Origin: Kibdelosporangium philippinense
GTDB lineage: Bacteria > Actinomycetota > Actinomycetes > Mycobacteriales > Pseudonocardiaceae
NCBI RefSeq assembly: GCF_021390435.2
Contig: NZ_JAJVCN010000001.1
Location: forward strand, 3,596,001 to 3,660,000
Length of the DNA stretch: 64,000 nucleotides
Direction of reading: 5' to 3'
A model generated the notes under the pieces. It was not told where the DNA came from. It did not search any database and worked only from the letters and a program-made list of their open reading frames with translations. Shown piece by piece: positions 27,594-35,824 of the stretch. Each line of letters begins with the position of its first letter. Position 1 is the stretch's first letter. The position numbers and the translations under genes are program-made.

Positions 27594-28271
27594 ATGACTG
27601 GGGTTCAGCCGGACCATCTCGAAATCAACCTGTCGGGGATGGTGCTGCGGGTAAGCCGCGCCGCGATCGCCGACGCGATCGGAAAGCGGCGGACCAACCA
27701 CGACCCACACAACGGCGAAGCATGGCTCGCCACCGCGTCCGCACTCGGCGACGGCGCGGTCGCCAACCTCTTCACGCGGTCCCCACTGGCGGCCGCCCAC
27801 TTCGAACAAGTACTCATCCACGGCCTGCTCGACAGCCAACCGGAGACGCTGCTCGACCAAGCCGACTCGATGCCCGACGCCGTACGACGCGCGGTCGACT
27901 TCTGCGCCGACCACGCAGGCGATCCCATCACCACCTCGGACATAGCGCTCGCCGCGCGTACGAGCGTGCGGTCGTTGCAGCGAGTGTTCCGTACGTACCT
28001 CGGGATGAGCCCGCTCGAGCACCTGCAACGAGTGCGGCTCAAGCGTGCACACGACGACCTGGAGGCGATCGCCGCCGGACGTGCCGAAGGAACTGTGGCC
28101 GAGGTAGCGAGTCGCTGGGGATTCGCGCACCTCGGAAGGTTCGCCGGTCTGTACCGCAGGACCTACGGGCATTCGCCGGTCCAGACCCTGCGTGCCGCGA
28201 CCCGGCCGTCACCCAACAAAAGAGCGCCACGCGCGGACAACTTGTGCACCGCCGCACCATTGTGCCGATGA
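27594..28271 (+). CDS. AraC-family transcriptional regulator, short N-terminal domain
   Basis: 225 residues. The C-terminal half is a complete AraC DNA-binding domain with two helix-turn-helix units (ITTSDIALAARTSVRSLQRVFRTYLGMSPLEHLQRVRLKRAHDDL, then VAEVASRWGFAHLGRFAGLYRRTYG). The preceding ~100 residues resemble only the last part of the ligand domain of ~320-residue relatives, so the gene looks N-terminally shortened. Start may be ATG 27594 or GTG 27588. Its last 36 codons overlap the end of the convergent ArsR-type gene by 109 bp, and its final ~22 residues have no family resemblance, so the natural stop may have been lost. Confidence 0.8.
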   Translation: MTGVQPDHLEINLSGMVLRVSRAAIADAIGKRRTNHDPHNGEAWLATASALGDGAVANLFTRSPLAAAHFEQVLIHGLLDSQPETLLDQADSMPDAVRRAVDFCADHAGDPITTSDIALAARTSVRSLQRVFRTYLGMSPLEHLQRVRLKRAHDDLEAIAAGRAEGTVAEVASRWGFAHLGRFAGLYRRTYGHSPVQTLRAATRPSPNKRAPRADNLCTAAPLCR

Positions 28272-29185
28272 GTGACCACGAGGCCGGCGTCTCGTAACAC
28301 CGTGACGTGTTGCGAGGCACCGGACAGCGAGATCCCCGCGGACTTGGCCAAGGCGGACGTGTTCTGCAACGGCATGTCCGCGATAGCCCTGAGAACGGCC
28401 GCCCTGGTGCGACCCAATAAAGCGGTGAGCGACTCCGGGCGTGGCGCGATGCTGTCGACGTCACGCCCGGACGGCCAACTCAGATCCCGGTCAACGGGGT
28501 AAACCAACACTGGGGCGCGAGCGGGGTCAGCGGACTTGATCGGATTGCGCCAACAGAAGAACGACGGGATGAGCACGAGACCGCGGCCGTCCAGATGCAG
28601 ATCCTGCTCGACGGGATAGTCCACCTCAAGCACCGGCGCCCGCCACCGCATGGTCGGATGCAACGTGTTGAGCAGCTTCTCGAACCCACGATCGGTCGCC
28701 AGATCTGCGCGTTTGTCCCGATCGGTCCGGATGTGCGTGCGGATGTTCGGCCAGTACGGGAGGACCGCGGTCGTGAAGTAGGCCTTGATCGCGGACGCGA
28801 CCTCCTGCAGCACACCGGCATCGCCGTCCGCGAGCATGGAGGTCCACCGTGGAACAGGCGATCCCGCCGCGAGCCTGGCCATGTCCTGGTGGAGCTCGTC
28901 GCGTGATGTGGCGAGCAGCCTTTCGAGGCCGTGGTCAATGTCGGCGCTGTCGCAGTCGGGGGTGAGGAAGTCCGGCGAGTAACCAGTGGGCGGCGCGAGG
29001 GCGGTCAGCAGACTGACCGAGGGTCTCAGGACGCGGCGTACTTCTTTGCGCCAACCGTCGAAGACGATCGCGCCATGCCCGGTTTGGAGCATGTGCAGGC
29101 TGAGTAACACTTCCCATAAGGGATCCGGCTCGGTTCTGATCCGGATCCGCATCAGGTCGGCCGCGGTGAAGTGGATGCGCAGCAA
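28163..29185 (-). CDS. ArsR-type transcriptional regulator with DUF5937-like N-terminus
   Basis: 340 residues. The C-terminal ~80 residues are a winged helix of the ArsR/SmtB type (GRTRAAVLRAIADMPLQNTSALAKSAGISLSGASQHVTVLRDAGLVVTHRHN). The long N-terminal domain (LRIHFTAADLMRIRI ... WEVLLSLHMLQ) is typical of an actinomycete family with DUF5937. No metal-binding Cys cluster is present, so it is probably not a metal sensor. TTG 29185 is chosen because GGGGGAA stands just upstream and homologues start with IRIHFT. The ligand is unknown. Confidence 0.85.
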   Translation of the reverse strand: MLRIHFTAADLMRIRIRTEPDPLWEVLLSLHMLQTGHGAIVFDGWRKEVRRVLRPSVSLLTALAPPTGYSPDFLTPDCDSADIDHGLERLLATSRDELHQDMARLAAGSPVPRWTSMLADGDAGVLQEVASAIKAYFTTAVLPYWPNIRTHIRTDRDKRADLATDRGFEKLLNTLHPTMRWRAPVLEVDYPVEQDLHLDGRGLVLIPSFFCWRNPIKSADPARAPVLVYPVDRDLSWPSGRDVDSIAPRPESLTALLGRTRAAVLRAIADMPLQNTSALAKSAGISLSGASQHVTVLRDAGLVVTHRHNGAAVHKLSARGALLLGDGRVAARRVWTGECP

Positions 29186-29324
29186 GTTTCCCCCAGTGTC
29201 GCAGGCTCCCTCACCCGAGGCTGCCACGTGCGCCGTCGCCCGAAAAGCCGCTCACCGCCAACTTTCTGGCGCTCAGTGGATACCCTTGCGGGATTCCACT
29301 GTGGACCTACTGGAGAATGGCCGG

Positions 29325-29624
29325 ATGGTGGATGCGGTGTTCAGCGCCGGGGTGATCGCTTACGTCGGGGAACCCGGGCGGTTGCGGGAGAAGTCTCCTG
29401 AGCACTATGTGGTCGCTGAGGTCGGTGAGCCCGCGTTCGACCTGCTCCCCCGGATCAAGGGCCTGCTGCAGGCGATGCACGCCGCCGAGCCTCCGCTGTG
29501 GAACCATGCTTCCCTCGTGGAGATGGGCTTGCTGGTTGAGGGGTGGTTGCGGGCCAACCATCCCGAGCTGACCCCGGAGGCTGTGGCCGCGCTGCGCAAC
29601 AGGTTTACGTACGACTACAAGTGA
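29325..29624 (+). CDS. Conserved hypothetical protein, 99 residues
   Basis: Small soluble acidic protein without signal or membrane segment. It has the pattern of real coding sequence (strong third-position GC) and a GGAG nine bases before ATG 29325; GTG 29301 is an alternative. Text such as LLPRIKGLLQAMHAAEPP and LVEGWLRANHPELTPEAVAALRNRF suggests an all-helical C-terminal half. I do not recognise the family. It lies alone between the ArsR-type gene, which is divergent, and the polypyrimidine tract. Confidence 0.6.
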   Translation: MVDAVFSAGVIAYVGEPGRLREKSPEHYVVAEVGEPAFDLLPRIKGLLQAMHAAEPPLWNHASLVEMGLLVEGWLRANHPELTPEAVAALRNRFTYDYK

Positions 29625-30048
29625 GTCGCGTGTGGACGCGGACGGCCAGGGTTTGCGGCAAGGGTCGGTTTGGGTTCCCTTTCCCTTTCCCCTCCCTCGG
29701 TCTTCTGGTCCTCACTGCTCGCCCTTCGCTCTCTCCCCTTCGCTCCTTCTCTCCGCTCCTTCCCTTCTCCCCTCCCCTCTTCCCCTCCCTACTTCCCTGC
29801 ACCCCTTCCCCTCGTCACTCCTTCTCTCCAGCGTTCCCCCTTCGCCCTTCCCTCCCTTCGACCCGTCCTCTCTTCTCCCCTTCCTTCTATCGCGGCTTTT
29901 CCGTATTTTCGTCACTGCGAAATCGACCGTGGTCGTAGTCCTGACTGCAGTTGCAGGATCTCGCCAGGCCGGGGATGGTGACAGACGGTACGATTCGCCC
30001 GATCCGGGGACGTTCTCTGGTATATCGCGTGCTTTTGGGAGGACACCG
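29625..30048. other. Intergenic region with a polypyrimidine tract
   Basis: There is no convincing gene. Frames that stay open here encode only Pro/Ser/Leu-rich low-complexity sequence caused by base composition. The tract itself is listed separately; the last ~150 bp before 30049 have normal composition and probably hold the DUF1304 promoter. Confidence 0.65.
29673..29890. repeat. Long polypyrimidine tract
   Basis: The plus strand is almost pure C and T; in 29701-29880 I count 160 pyrimidines among 180 bases. Short units such as CCCTTC, CTCCTTCC and TTCCCCTCC recur without a fixed period. Such tracts can form triplex (H-DNA) structures and are rare in protein-coding-dense actinobacterial DNA. 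Confidence 0.85.
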
Positions 30049-30411
30049 ATGCAGGTGGCCGCGAACATCGTGATCGGCATCGTCGCCGCGATCCACGCCT
30101 ACATCCTGGTGCTGGAGATGTTCCTGTGGACAACGCCGCGTGGCCAGAAGGCCTTCGGGCTCACGCCGGAATTCGCCAAGGAGACTGCTGTCCTCGGCGC
30201 GAATCAGGGACTGTACAACGGTTTTCTTGCCGCTGGTCTGGTGTGGGCGTTGATCGCCGGTGGCACGACCGGGTTCCAGTTCGCCGTGTTCTTCTTGATC
30301 TGCGTGATGATCGCCGGTCTTTACGGCGCGGCCACGTCGAGCAAGCGGATCCTTTTCGTGCAAACGGTTCCGGCGACCATCGGGTTGGTTCTGGTGCTAC
30401 TGGCCCAGTAG
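30049..30411 (+). CDS. DUF1304 family membrane protein
   Basis: Small integral membrane protein of 120 residues with four predicted helices. The hallmark AAIHAYILVLEMFLWTTPRG near residue 15 and ANQGLYNGFLAAGLVWALIA in the middle match DUF1304 (PF06993). GGGAGGA lies upstream of the ATG. Function is not established for the family. It converges with the cold-shock gene with only 5 bp between stops. Confidence 0.88.
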   Translation: MQVAANIVIGIVAAIHAYILVLEMFLWTTPRGQKAFGLTPEFAKETAVLGANQGLYNGFLAAGLVWALIAGGTTGFQFAVFFLICVMIAGLYGAATSSKRILFVQTVPATIGLVLVLLAQ

Positions 30412-30416
30412 GACGG

Positions 30417-30809
30417 TCAGCTTTCCAGCCAGCCATGGGCGTGCGCCAGCTTCGCGATCCGCTGTCGCACCTGGACGATCTGGGCCGCGGTCAACGTCGG
30501 CGCCGCTTCGAGCAGTGCCTCGGTCAACTCTTGCATCAGTTCGCGGGGCGACAGGACGTCGCACATCACCTCGTCGTCCTGCGAACTGCTTGCTCTGGCC
30601 TGGCCACGGTCGAGGATCTTGACCGATGAGGCCTTCAGGCCGCGGTCTCCTTCGACGACTTCGAACTCGACGGTTGTTCCCGGCGTGAAGAGGAACTTCT
30701 CATCACGCAGGTCGTTGGCGTGCATGAAAACGTCTTCGCCACCGTCGTCCGGTGCGATGAACCCGTATCCACGAACATCGTCGAACCGCAGCACTTTGCC
30801 AGAAATCAC
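30417..30809 (-). CDS. Cold-shock domain protein with C-terminal helical extension
   Basis: 130 residues. The first ~66 form a cold-shock OB-fold (GKVLRFDDVRGYGFIAPDDGGEDVFMHAND), with RNP1 as YGFIAP and RNP2 as DVFMH, which binds single-stranded RNA or DNA. The remaining ~65 residues are predicted helical and acidic (LSPRELMQELTEALLEAAPTLTAAQIVQVRQRIAKLA), longer than the 67-residue CspA type and typical of an actinobacterial subgroup. GTG 30809 matches the family start; a GTG four codons earlier is also possible. Confidence 0.9.
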   Translation of the reverse strand: MISGKVLRFDDVRGYGFIAPDDGGEDVFMHANDLRDEKFLFTPGTTVEFEVVEGDRGLKASSVKILDRGQARASSSQDDEVMCDVLSPRELMQELTEALLEAAPTLTAAQIVQVRQRIAKLAHAHGWLES

Positions 30810-30856
30810 AACGCACCTCACCCAGCAACAACAGACCGACTACGGACGATACAACA

Positions 30857-33070
30857 TCACGCGCGAAGCCTGTGGTCAAGGGCAGTGTGTCTGCGGCCAG
30901 TACTCGCCGTGCGCACCGCCTGACCGATCGCCTTGGCCGAACCTACGAGAACAACCAGTTTCTTCGCCCTGGTCACGGCCGTGTACAGCAGGTTTCGCTG
31001 CAACATCATCCATGCGCTCGTGGTGATCGGGATGACCACGCACGGATACTCGCTTCCTTGCGACCGATGAATAGTGACCGCGTACGCATGAGTCAGCTCG
31101 TCGAGTTCACTGAACTCGTATCCGACTTCTTCGTCCTCATCGGTCCGAACGGTCAGTGTCTGCTCCTCGACGTCAAGGCCGGTGACCACGCCCATGGTCC
31201 CGTTGAACACGCCGTTCGCGCCCTTGTCGTAGTTGTTCCTGATCTGCGTGACCTTGTCGCCGACGCGGAACACGCGGCCGCCGAACCGGCGTTCCGGCAG
31301 GTTCGGTTTGGACGGTGTCAAAGCCTCTTGTAGCAGCGAGTTCAGCGCGGCCGCGCCCGCTGGGCCGCGATGGGTCGGCACGAGGACCTGGATGTCCTTG
31401 CGCGGGTCGAGCCGGAATTTACGCGGGATCCGGTTGGCCACGATGTCCACTGTGAGCGCCGCGGTCTGCTCGACATCGTCCACGGAGAACAAGAAGAAGT
31501 CCTCTAGTCCCTTGGTGTGCGGATGTTCGCCCGCGTTGATCCGGTGGGCGTTGGTGACCACACCGGACTGTTGCGCCTGGCGGAAGATGTGCGTGAGCCG
31601 CACGTGCGGGATCGGAGTCCCTGGCGCGAGCAGATCGCGCAACACCTCGCCAGCACCGACCGACGGCAGCTGGTCAACGTCGCCAACGAGCAGCAGATGT
31701 GTACCAGGAGCTAAGGCTTTTACCAGTTTGTTGGCCAGTAGAAGGTCCACCATGGACGCCTCGTCCACGACCACAAGATCGGCTTCCAGCGGCCGGTCCT
31801 TGTCGAAGGCCGCGTCACCACCCGGCTTGAGCTCAAGCAACCGGTGCACAGTGCTCGCCTCATGTCCGGTCAGCTCGCTCAGCCGCTTGGCAGCCCGGCC
31901 AGTGGGCGCGGCGAGCACGACCCGAGCCCGTTTCGCCGCCGCGAGCTCCACAATGGAACGGACCGTGAAGCTCTTGCCACACCCAGGCCCGCCTGTCAGC
32001 ACGGCCACTTTGGAGGTTAATGCGAGCCGCACGGCCTGCTCTTGCTCAGGAGCAAGCGAGGCGCCCGTGCGCTTGTGCAACCACGCCAGCGCACGTTCCC
32101 AGTCCACGCCAGCGAACGCGGACATTCGGTCCGCTGAGGACGCCAGCAGCCTGGTCAGTTGACTTGCCAATGAGATCTCGGCCCGGTGGAACGGGACGAG
32201 GTAGATCGCGACTTCGTCCACTTCGGCGTCTTCGCTGGGTACGAGCTCACGAACAACGCCCTCTTCAGCGACCAGTTCGGCGAGGCAGTCGATCACCGCA
32301 CCGGTGTCCACCTGGAGGATCTTGACGGCCTCAGCGATCAGCCGTTCCTCTGGCAGGTAGCAGTGACCGTCACCGGTCGACTCCGACAGGGTGAACTGCA
32401 GGCCGGCCTTGATCCGTTGTGGACTGTCGTGCGGGATGCCGACGGCCTTGGCGATGGTGTCCGCGGTACGAAACCCGATCCCCCACACATCCGACGCCAG
32501 CCGATACGGCTCGGTCCGCACAACGTCGATGGATTCGTCGTTGTACTGCTTGTAGATCTTCACGGCCAGCGAGGTGGACACGCCAACGCCCTGCAGGAAG
32601 ACCATCACTTCCTTGATGGCCTTCTGTTCCTCCCACGCGGCCGCGATCAGCTTTGTCCGCTTCGGACCGAGTTTGGGTACCTCGATCAGCCGCTCCGGCT
32701 GCTGCTCGATCACGTCGAGCGCGTCAACCCCGAAATGCTCGACGATCCGGTCGGCCAGCCGCGGGCCGATCCCTTTGATCAGCCCGGAGCCGAGATACCG
32801 CCGGATGCCCTGCACGGTCGCGGGCAGGACAGTCGTGTAGTCGTCGACGTGGAACTGCTTGCCGTACTGCGGATGCGAGCCCCACCGGCCTCGCATCCGG
32901 ATCGACTCCCCTGGCTGCGCACCGAGCAGCGCGCCCACCACGGTGACCAGTTCGCCGCCGCGCCCGGTATCGACGCGGGCGACGGTGTACCCGGTGTCCT
33001 CGTTGGCATAGGTGATCCGCTCGAGAACAGCCTCCAGTACGGCTCCCCGAAACGGTTCAGCGTTGCCCAC
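30857..33070 (-). CDS. recD2: ATP-dependent RecD2-type DNA helicase
   Basis: Superfamily 1B 5'-3' helicase, 737 residues. The N-terminal OB-like region and helix-hairpin-helix pairs (LIKGIGPRLADRIVEHFG, EVPKLGPKRTKLI, DVWGIGFRTADTIAKAVG) distinguish RecD2 from RecD of RecBCD. Walker A is GGPGCGKS at 360-367 and Walker B is LVVVDEASM near 435. Motifs for SF1 helicases (VGDVDQLPSVGAGEV, THIFRQAQQSG, AVTIHRSQGSEYPCVV, LLYTAVTRAKK) follow in order. RecD2 acts in DNA repair and recombination without RecBC. The GTG start is supported by alignment with family length. Confidence 0.95.
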   Translation of the reverse strand: MGNAEPFRGAVLEAVLERITYANEDTGYTVARVDTGRGGELVTVVGALLGAQPGESIRMRGRWGSHPQYGKQFHVDDYTTVLPATVQGIRRYLGSGLIKGIGPRLADRIVEHFGVDALDVIEQQPERLIEVPKLGPKRTKLIAAAWEEQKAIKEVMVFLQGVGVSTSLAVKIYKQYNDESIDVVRTEPYRLASDVWGIGFRTADTIAKAVGIPHDSPQRIKAGLQFTLSESTGDGHCYLPEERLIAEAVKILQVDTGAVIDCLAELVAEEGVVRELVPSEDAEVDEVAIYLVPFHRAEISLASQLTRLLASSADRMSAFAGVDWERALAWLHKRTGASLAPEQEQAVRLALTSKVAVLTGGPGCGKSFTVRSIVELAAAKRARVVLAAPTGRAAKRLSELTGHEASTVHRLLELKPGGDAAFDKDRPLEADLVVVDEASMVDLLLANKLVKALAPGTHLLLVGDVDQLPSVGAGEVLRDLLAPGTPIPHVRLTHIFRQAQQSGVVTNAHRINAGEHPHTKGLEDFFLFSVDDVEQTAALTVDIVANRIPRKFRLDPRKDIQVLVPTHRGPAGAAALNSLLQEALTPSKPNLPERRFGGRVFRVGDKVTQIRNNYDKGANGVFNGTMGVVTGLDVEEQTLTVRTDEDEEVGYEFSELDELTHAYAVTIHRSQGSEYPCVVIPITTSAWMMLQRNLLYTAVTRAKKLVVLVGSAKAIGQAVRTASTGRRHTALDHRLRA

Positions 33071-33093
33071 TCGACAGAGGTATCACACGATGC

Positions 33094-34191
33094 CTATGGC
33101 ACGCGAAGGGTGGTGGCGCCCGCGGCGAAACTGATCCCGAAGGCCACGACCAGGTTCTCCCCAGATGGCAGGCCTGCCGGGCTGTCGATCATCAACGGCA
33201 CCGAGCAGCCGGATGTGTTGCCGTATTCACGCAGCACCCGGTACGACTCGGCCACTTTCGGGCTGTCGGTCGGCACATCGAACTCCGCGCACAGGCCGTC
33301 AAGGATCCGCGCGCTGCCGGTGTGCATGAGCAGGCTCTCGGCCTGGTTCGGCGCGGAAATCTGGTAGTCCGGCCGCGCCAGCAGCTCGTTCACGGTGGTT
33401 TTGGCGTAGTGCAGGCCACGGGCGGGCACGTTCGCACTACGGGCGTTCGTCCTACGCCCGTTGATCACCGGCACATCCGAGCCGCCTTCGGGGATCGTGC
33501 CCAACTCGGCGTCGTCGGGTAACTCATTGGTCAGGTGAGTGACCGGACCGAAGGTCGGTCCATTACCGTCAGCGGTCAGTAACATGGCGACCGCCGCGTC
33601 ACCGAACAGGAACGCGTTGATCACGTCGGTCACATCCTGCGGGTGACCACCTTCGGTGAAGTGTGCCGTCCACGGTTTCAACGGCGGCATCAGCGGTGTG
33701 TGAGACTCCGTGAAGCACACGAGCACGGACGATTGCGGATGCACGCTGAGAAACCAGCCTGCCGTGTCGATGGCTTTCGCCTGGACCGAGCACCCCATGT
33801 AAGTCAGGCCAAGCGACATCGCGCGACGCGGAATCCACGGCAGGGCGGCGAACAAGTCGCAGACGAGGTTGGGCATCAGCCGCCCAGGGCTGCTGGTCAC
33901 CGCGATCACCAAACCGATCGACGCCGGGTCGCGGTCGGCGCGGTCGCCGCATCTCCGCACAGCCCGGGCGGTCAGTGCCAGTGCCGTTTCGCGCACTTCC
34001 GGATCGGCGCCTTTGGCCAGCACGTCGGTCAGGTTGGCCAGCACTGAATAACGGTTGTCCACGCCAAGCCGCGTTACGGCCGCGGCGAGCCGATCGGACA
34101 TCAGATGACAGGTCGCATCGAGTAGTTCTGCTGTGTTCCAACGGGTTTCAGGAAACGCGGAGGCGATGGCTGCGATCCTGGGACGTAACAT
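33094..34191 (-). CDS. Thiolase-fold condensing enzyme (KAS III / type III polyketide synthase-like)
   Basis: 365 residues. The catalytic Cys is in LTYMGCSVQAKAID near residue 145, the His in LLMHTGSARILDGL near residue 295 and the Asn in REYGNTSGCSVPLMI near residue 330, giving the Cys-His-Asn triad of condensing enzymes. The His segment resembles the HPGG region of chalcone-synthase-type enzymes, while GNTS is FabH-like. It therefore could make a short polyketide or a modified fatty-acid starter. No other biosynthetic gene accompanies it. ATG 34191 has AAGGGA five bases upstream. Confidence 0.75.
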   Translation of the reverse strand: MLRPRIAAIASAFPETRWNTAELLDATCHLMSDRLAAAVTRLGVDNRYSVLANLTDVLAKGADPEVRETALALTARAVRRCGDRADRDPASIGLVIAVTSSPGRLMPNLVCDLFAALPWIPRRAMSLGLTYMGCSVQAKAIDTAGWFLSVHPQSSVLVCFTESHTPLMPPLKPWTAHFTEGGHPQDVTDVINAFLFGDAAVAMLLTADGNGPTFGPVTHLTNELPDDAELGTIPEGGSDVPVINGRRTNARSANVPARGLHYAKTTVNELLARPDYQISAPNQAESLLMHTGSARILDGLCAEFDVPTDSPKVAESYRVLREYGNTSGCSVPLMIDSPAGLPSGENLVVAFGISFAAGATTLRVP

Positions 34192-34363
34192 TGACTTCCC
34201 TTCACCAGGCAAATCGGTCACGTATGTATCGCCGCGGACATAATGAAAATTCAACGATCTGCCCTTGCGCGCTCACGGTGTTGCCCTGCGGCTCGCGCAT
34301 TCGGCGGATTACCTACCAAGGTGGGTGAGCCGGTCTAGACCGTTCGGCGTAAGGTGACGTAAC

Positions 34364-35824
34364 GTGACAAGGCCGGTTACTGAAACACCGCAACGCGGAT
34401 TCTTCGGACATCCCAAGGCACTGGCGAACCTGTTCGGCACGGAATTGTGGGAGCGGTTCTCCTACTACGGGATGCAGGCAATCCTCGCGTACTACCTCTA
34501 CTACAGCGTGACCGACGGCGGGCTGGGCCTGCCGCAAGCCACCGCGGCCGGCATCGTCGGCGCGTACGGCGGCTTGGTCTATCTGGCCTCGGTCGGTGGC
34601 GCCTGGGTGGCGGACAGAATGCTCGGCGCGGAACGCACGGTGTTCTTCGGCGGCGTGTTCATCATGCTCGGGCACATCGCGCTGGCGCTGATCCCCGGCC
34701 TGACCGGCGTCGCGGTCGGCCTGATCCTGGTGATCATCGGTACCGGCGGGCTGAAGTCGAACGTCAGCGCGCTGGTGGGCTCGCTGTACGCCGAGGGCGA
34801 CGAGCGCAGGGACGCCGGATTCTCGCTGTTCTACATGGGTATCAACCTCGGTGCGATGTTCGGTCCGATCGTCACCGGCTGGCTGCAGACCGATGTGAGT
34901 TTCCACGTCGGCTTCGGCGCGGCCGCCGTTGGCATGGCCGCCGGTCTGGTCCAGTACGTGCTCGGCCGCAAGAACCTCGGCCCTGCGGCCAGGGCGGTGC
35001 CCAACCCGTTGACCGGCACCGCACGGGTGCGTGCGCTGGCGATCATCGCGGTCGGTGTGGTCGCCATTGTTCTGCTGGTGCTGCTCGGTGCGATCACGCC
35101 GGACAACCTGCCGTCTGTCGTGACGTGGGTCGTGGTCGCGGCCGCTGTCGCCTATTTCGCGGTCATTCTGTCCAGCAAGAAGATCACCGCGGTGGAACGC
35201 AGCCGGGTGTACGCGTTCATCCCGCTTTTCATCATCAGTTTCGGGTTCTGGTCGCTGTTCCAGCAGCAGTTCACCGTACTGCCGATCTTCGCGGACACCC
35301 GGATCGACCTTGACGCGCTTGGATTCCATATCCCGCCAGCCGTGTTCAATTCGGTCGAACCGGCGTTCGTGATCGTGCTCGCGCCATTGTTCGCTTATCT
35401 CTGGACGAAACTCGGTGAGCGCCAGCCGACCACGACGGTGAAATTCTCGCTCGGTGTCATCGGTATGGGACTGGCGTTCCTGCTGATGGTCGCCGTCAGC
35501 CAGACCGGCTCAGGCCCGGCGGTGAACCCGCTTTTGCTCGCGCTGATCCTCGTGGTTTTCGCCGTCGCGGAAATGTGCCTTTCCCCGGTCGGTCTCTCGG
35601 TCAGCACAAAGCTCGCGCCCAAGGCGTTCCAGGCGCAGATGGTCGCGTTGTTCTTCCTGTCCATCGCGCTGGGTTCGTCGGTCGCGGGTGAGCTCGCCGG
35701 GTATTACTCCGCCGACAAAGAACCCGCGTATTTCGGCATTCTCGGTGGCGCGGCAATCGTGCTAGGCCTCATCCTGCTCGGCCTCCGGCCGCTCCTGCGG
35801 CGGCTCATGCAAGGTGTCCACTGA
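34364..35824 (+). CDS. Proton-dependent oligopeptide transporter (POT family)
   Basis: 486 residues with about 14 helices. The POT proton-coupling signature is intact: LWERFSYYGMQAILAYYL near residue 28 corresponds to ExxERFxYYG. The second family signature region (GGLKSNVSALVGSLY and FYMGINLGAMFGPIVTGWL) follows. It imports di- and tripeptides with protons. The GTG start has AAGGTGAC upstream. The 3' end overlaps the convergent CobW-type gene by 63 bp. Confidence 0.92.
   Translation: MTRPVTETPQRGFFGHPKALANLFGTELWERFSYYGMQAILAYYLYYSVTDGGLGLPQATAAGIVGAYGGLVYLASVGGAWVADRMLGAERTVFFGGVFIMLGHIALALIPGLTGVAVGLILVIIGTGGLKSNVSALVGSLYAEGDERRDAGFSLFYMGINLGAMFGPIVTGWLQTDVSFHVGFGAAAVGMAAGLVQYVLGRKNLGPAARAVPNPLTGTARVRALAIIAVGVVAIVLLVLLGAITPDNLPSVVTWVVVAAAVAYFAVILSSKKITAVERSRVYAFIPLFIISFGFWSLFQQQFTVLPIFADTRIDLDALGFHIPPAVFNSVEPAFVIVLAPLFAYLWTKLGERQPTTTVKFSLGVIGMGLAFLLMVAVSQTGSGPAVNPLLLALILVVFAVAEMCLSPVGLSVSTKLAPKAFQAQMVALFFLSIALGSSVAGELAGYYSADKEPAYFGILGGAAIVLGLILLGLRPLLRRLMQGVH

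Noticed and set aside
24427..28271. Antibiotic biosynthetic gene cluster around the AfsR-like regulator
   Set aside because: Neighbours are a wall carboxypeptidase and other regulators; no PKS, NRPS, terpene or RiPP genes are present.
29543..29938. Pro/Ser/Leu-rich reading frames in the polypyrimidine tract
   Set aside because: Several frames on both strands stay open only because the tract lacks stop-codon composition; none has a ribosome site or homologous look.
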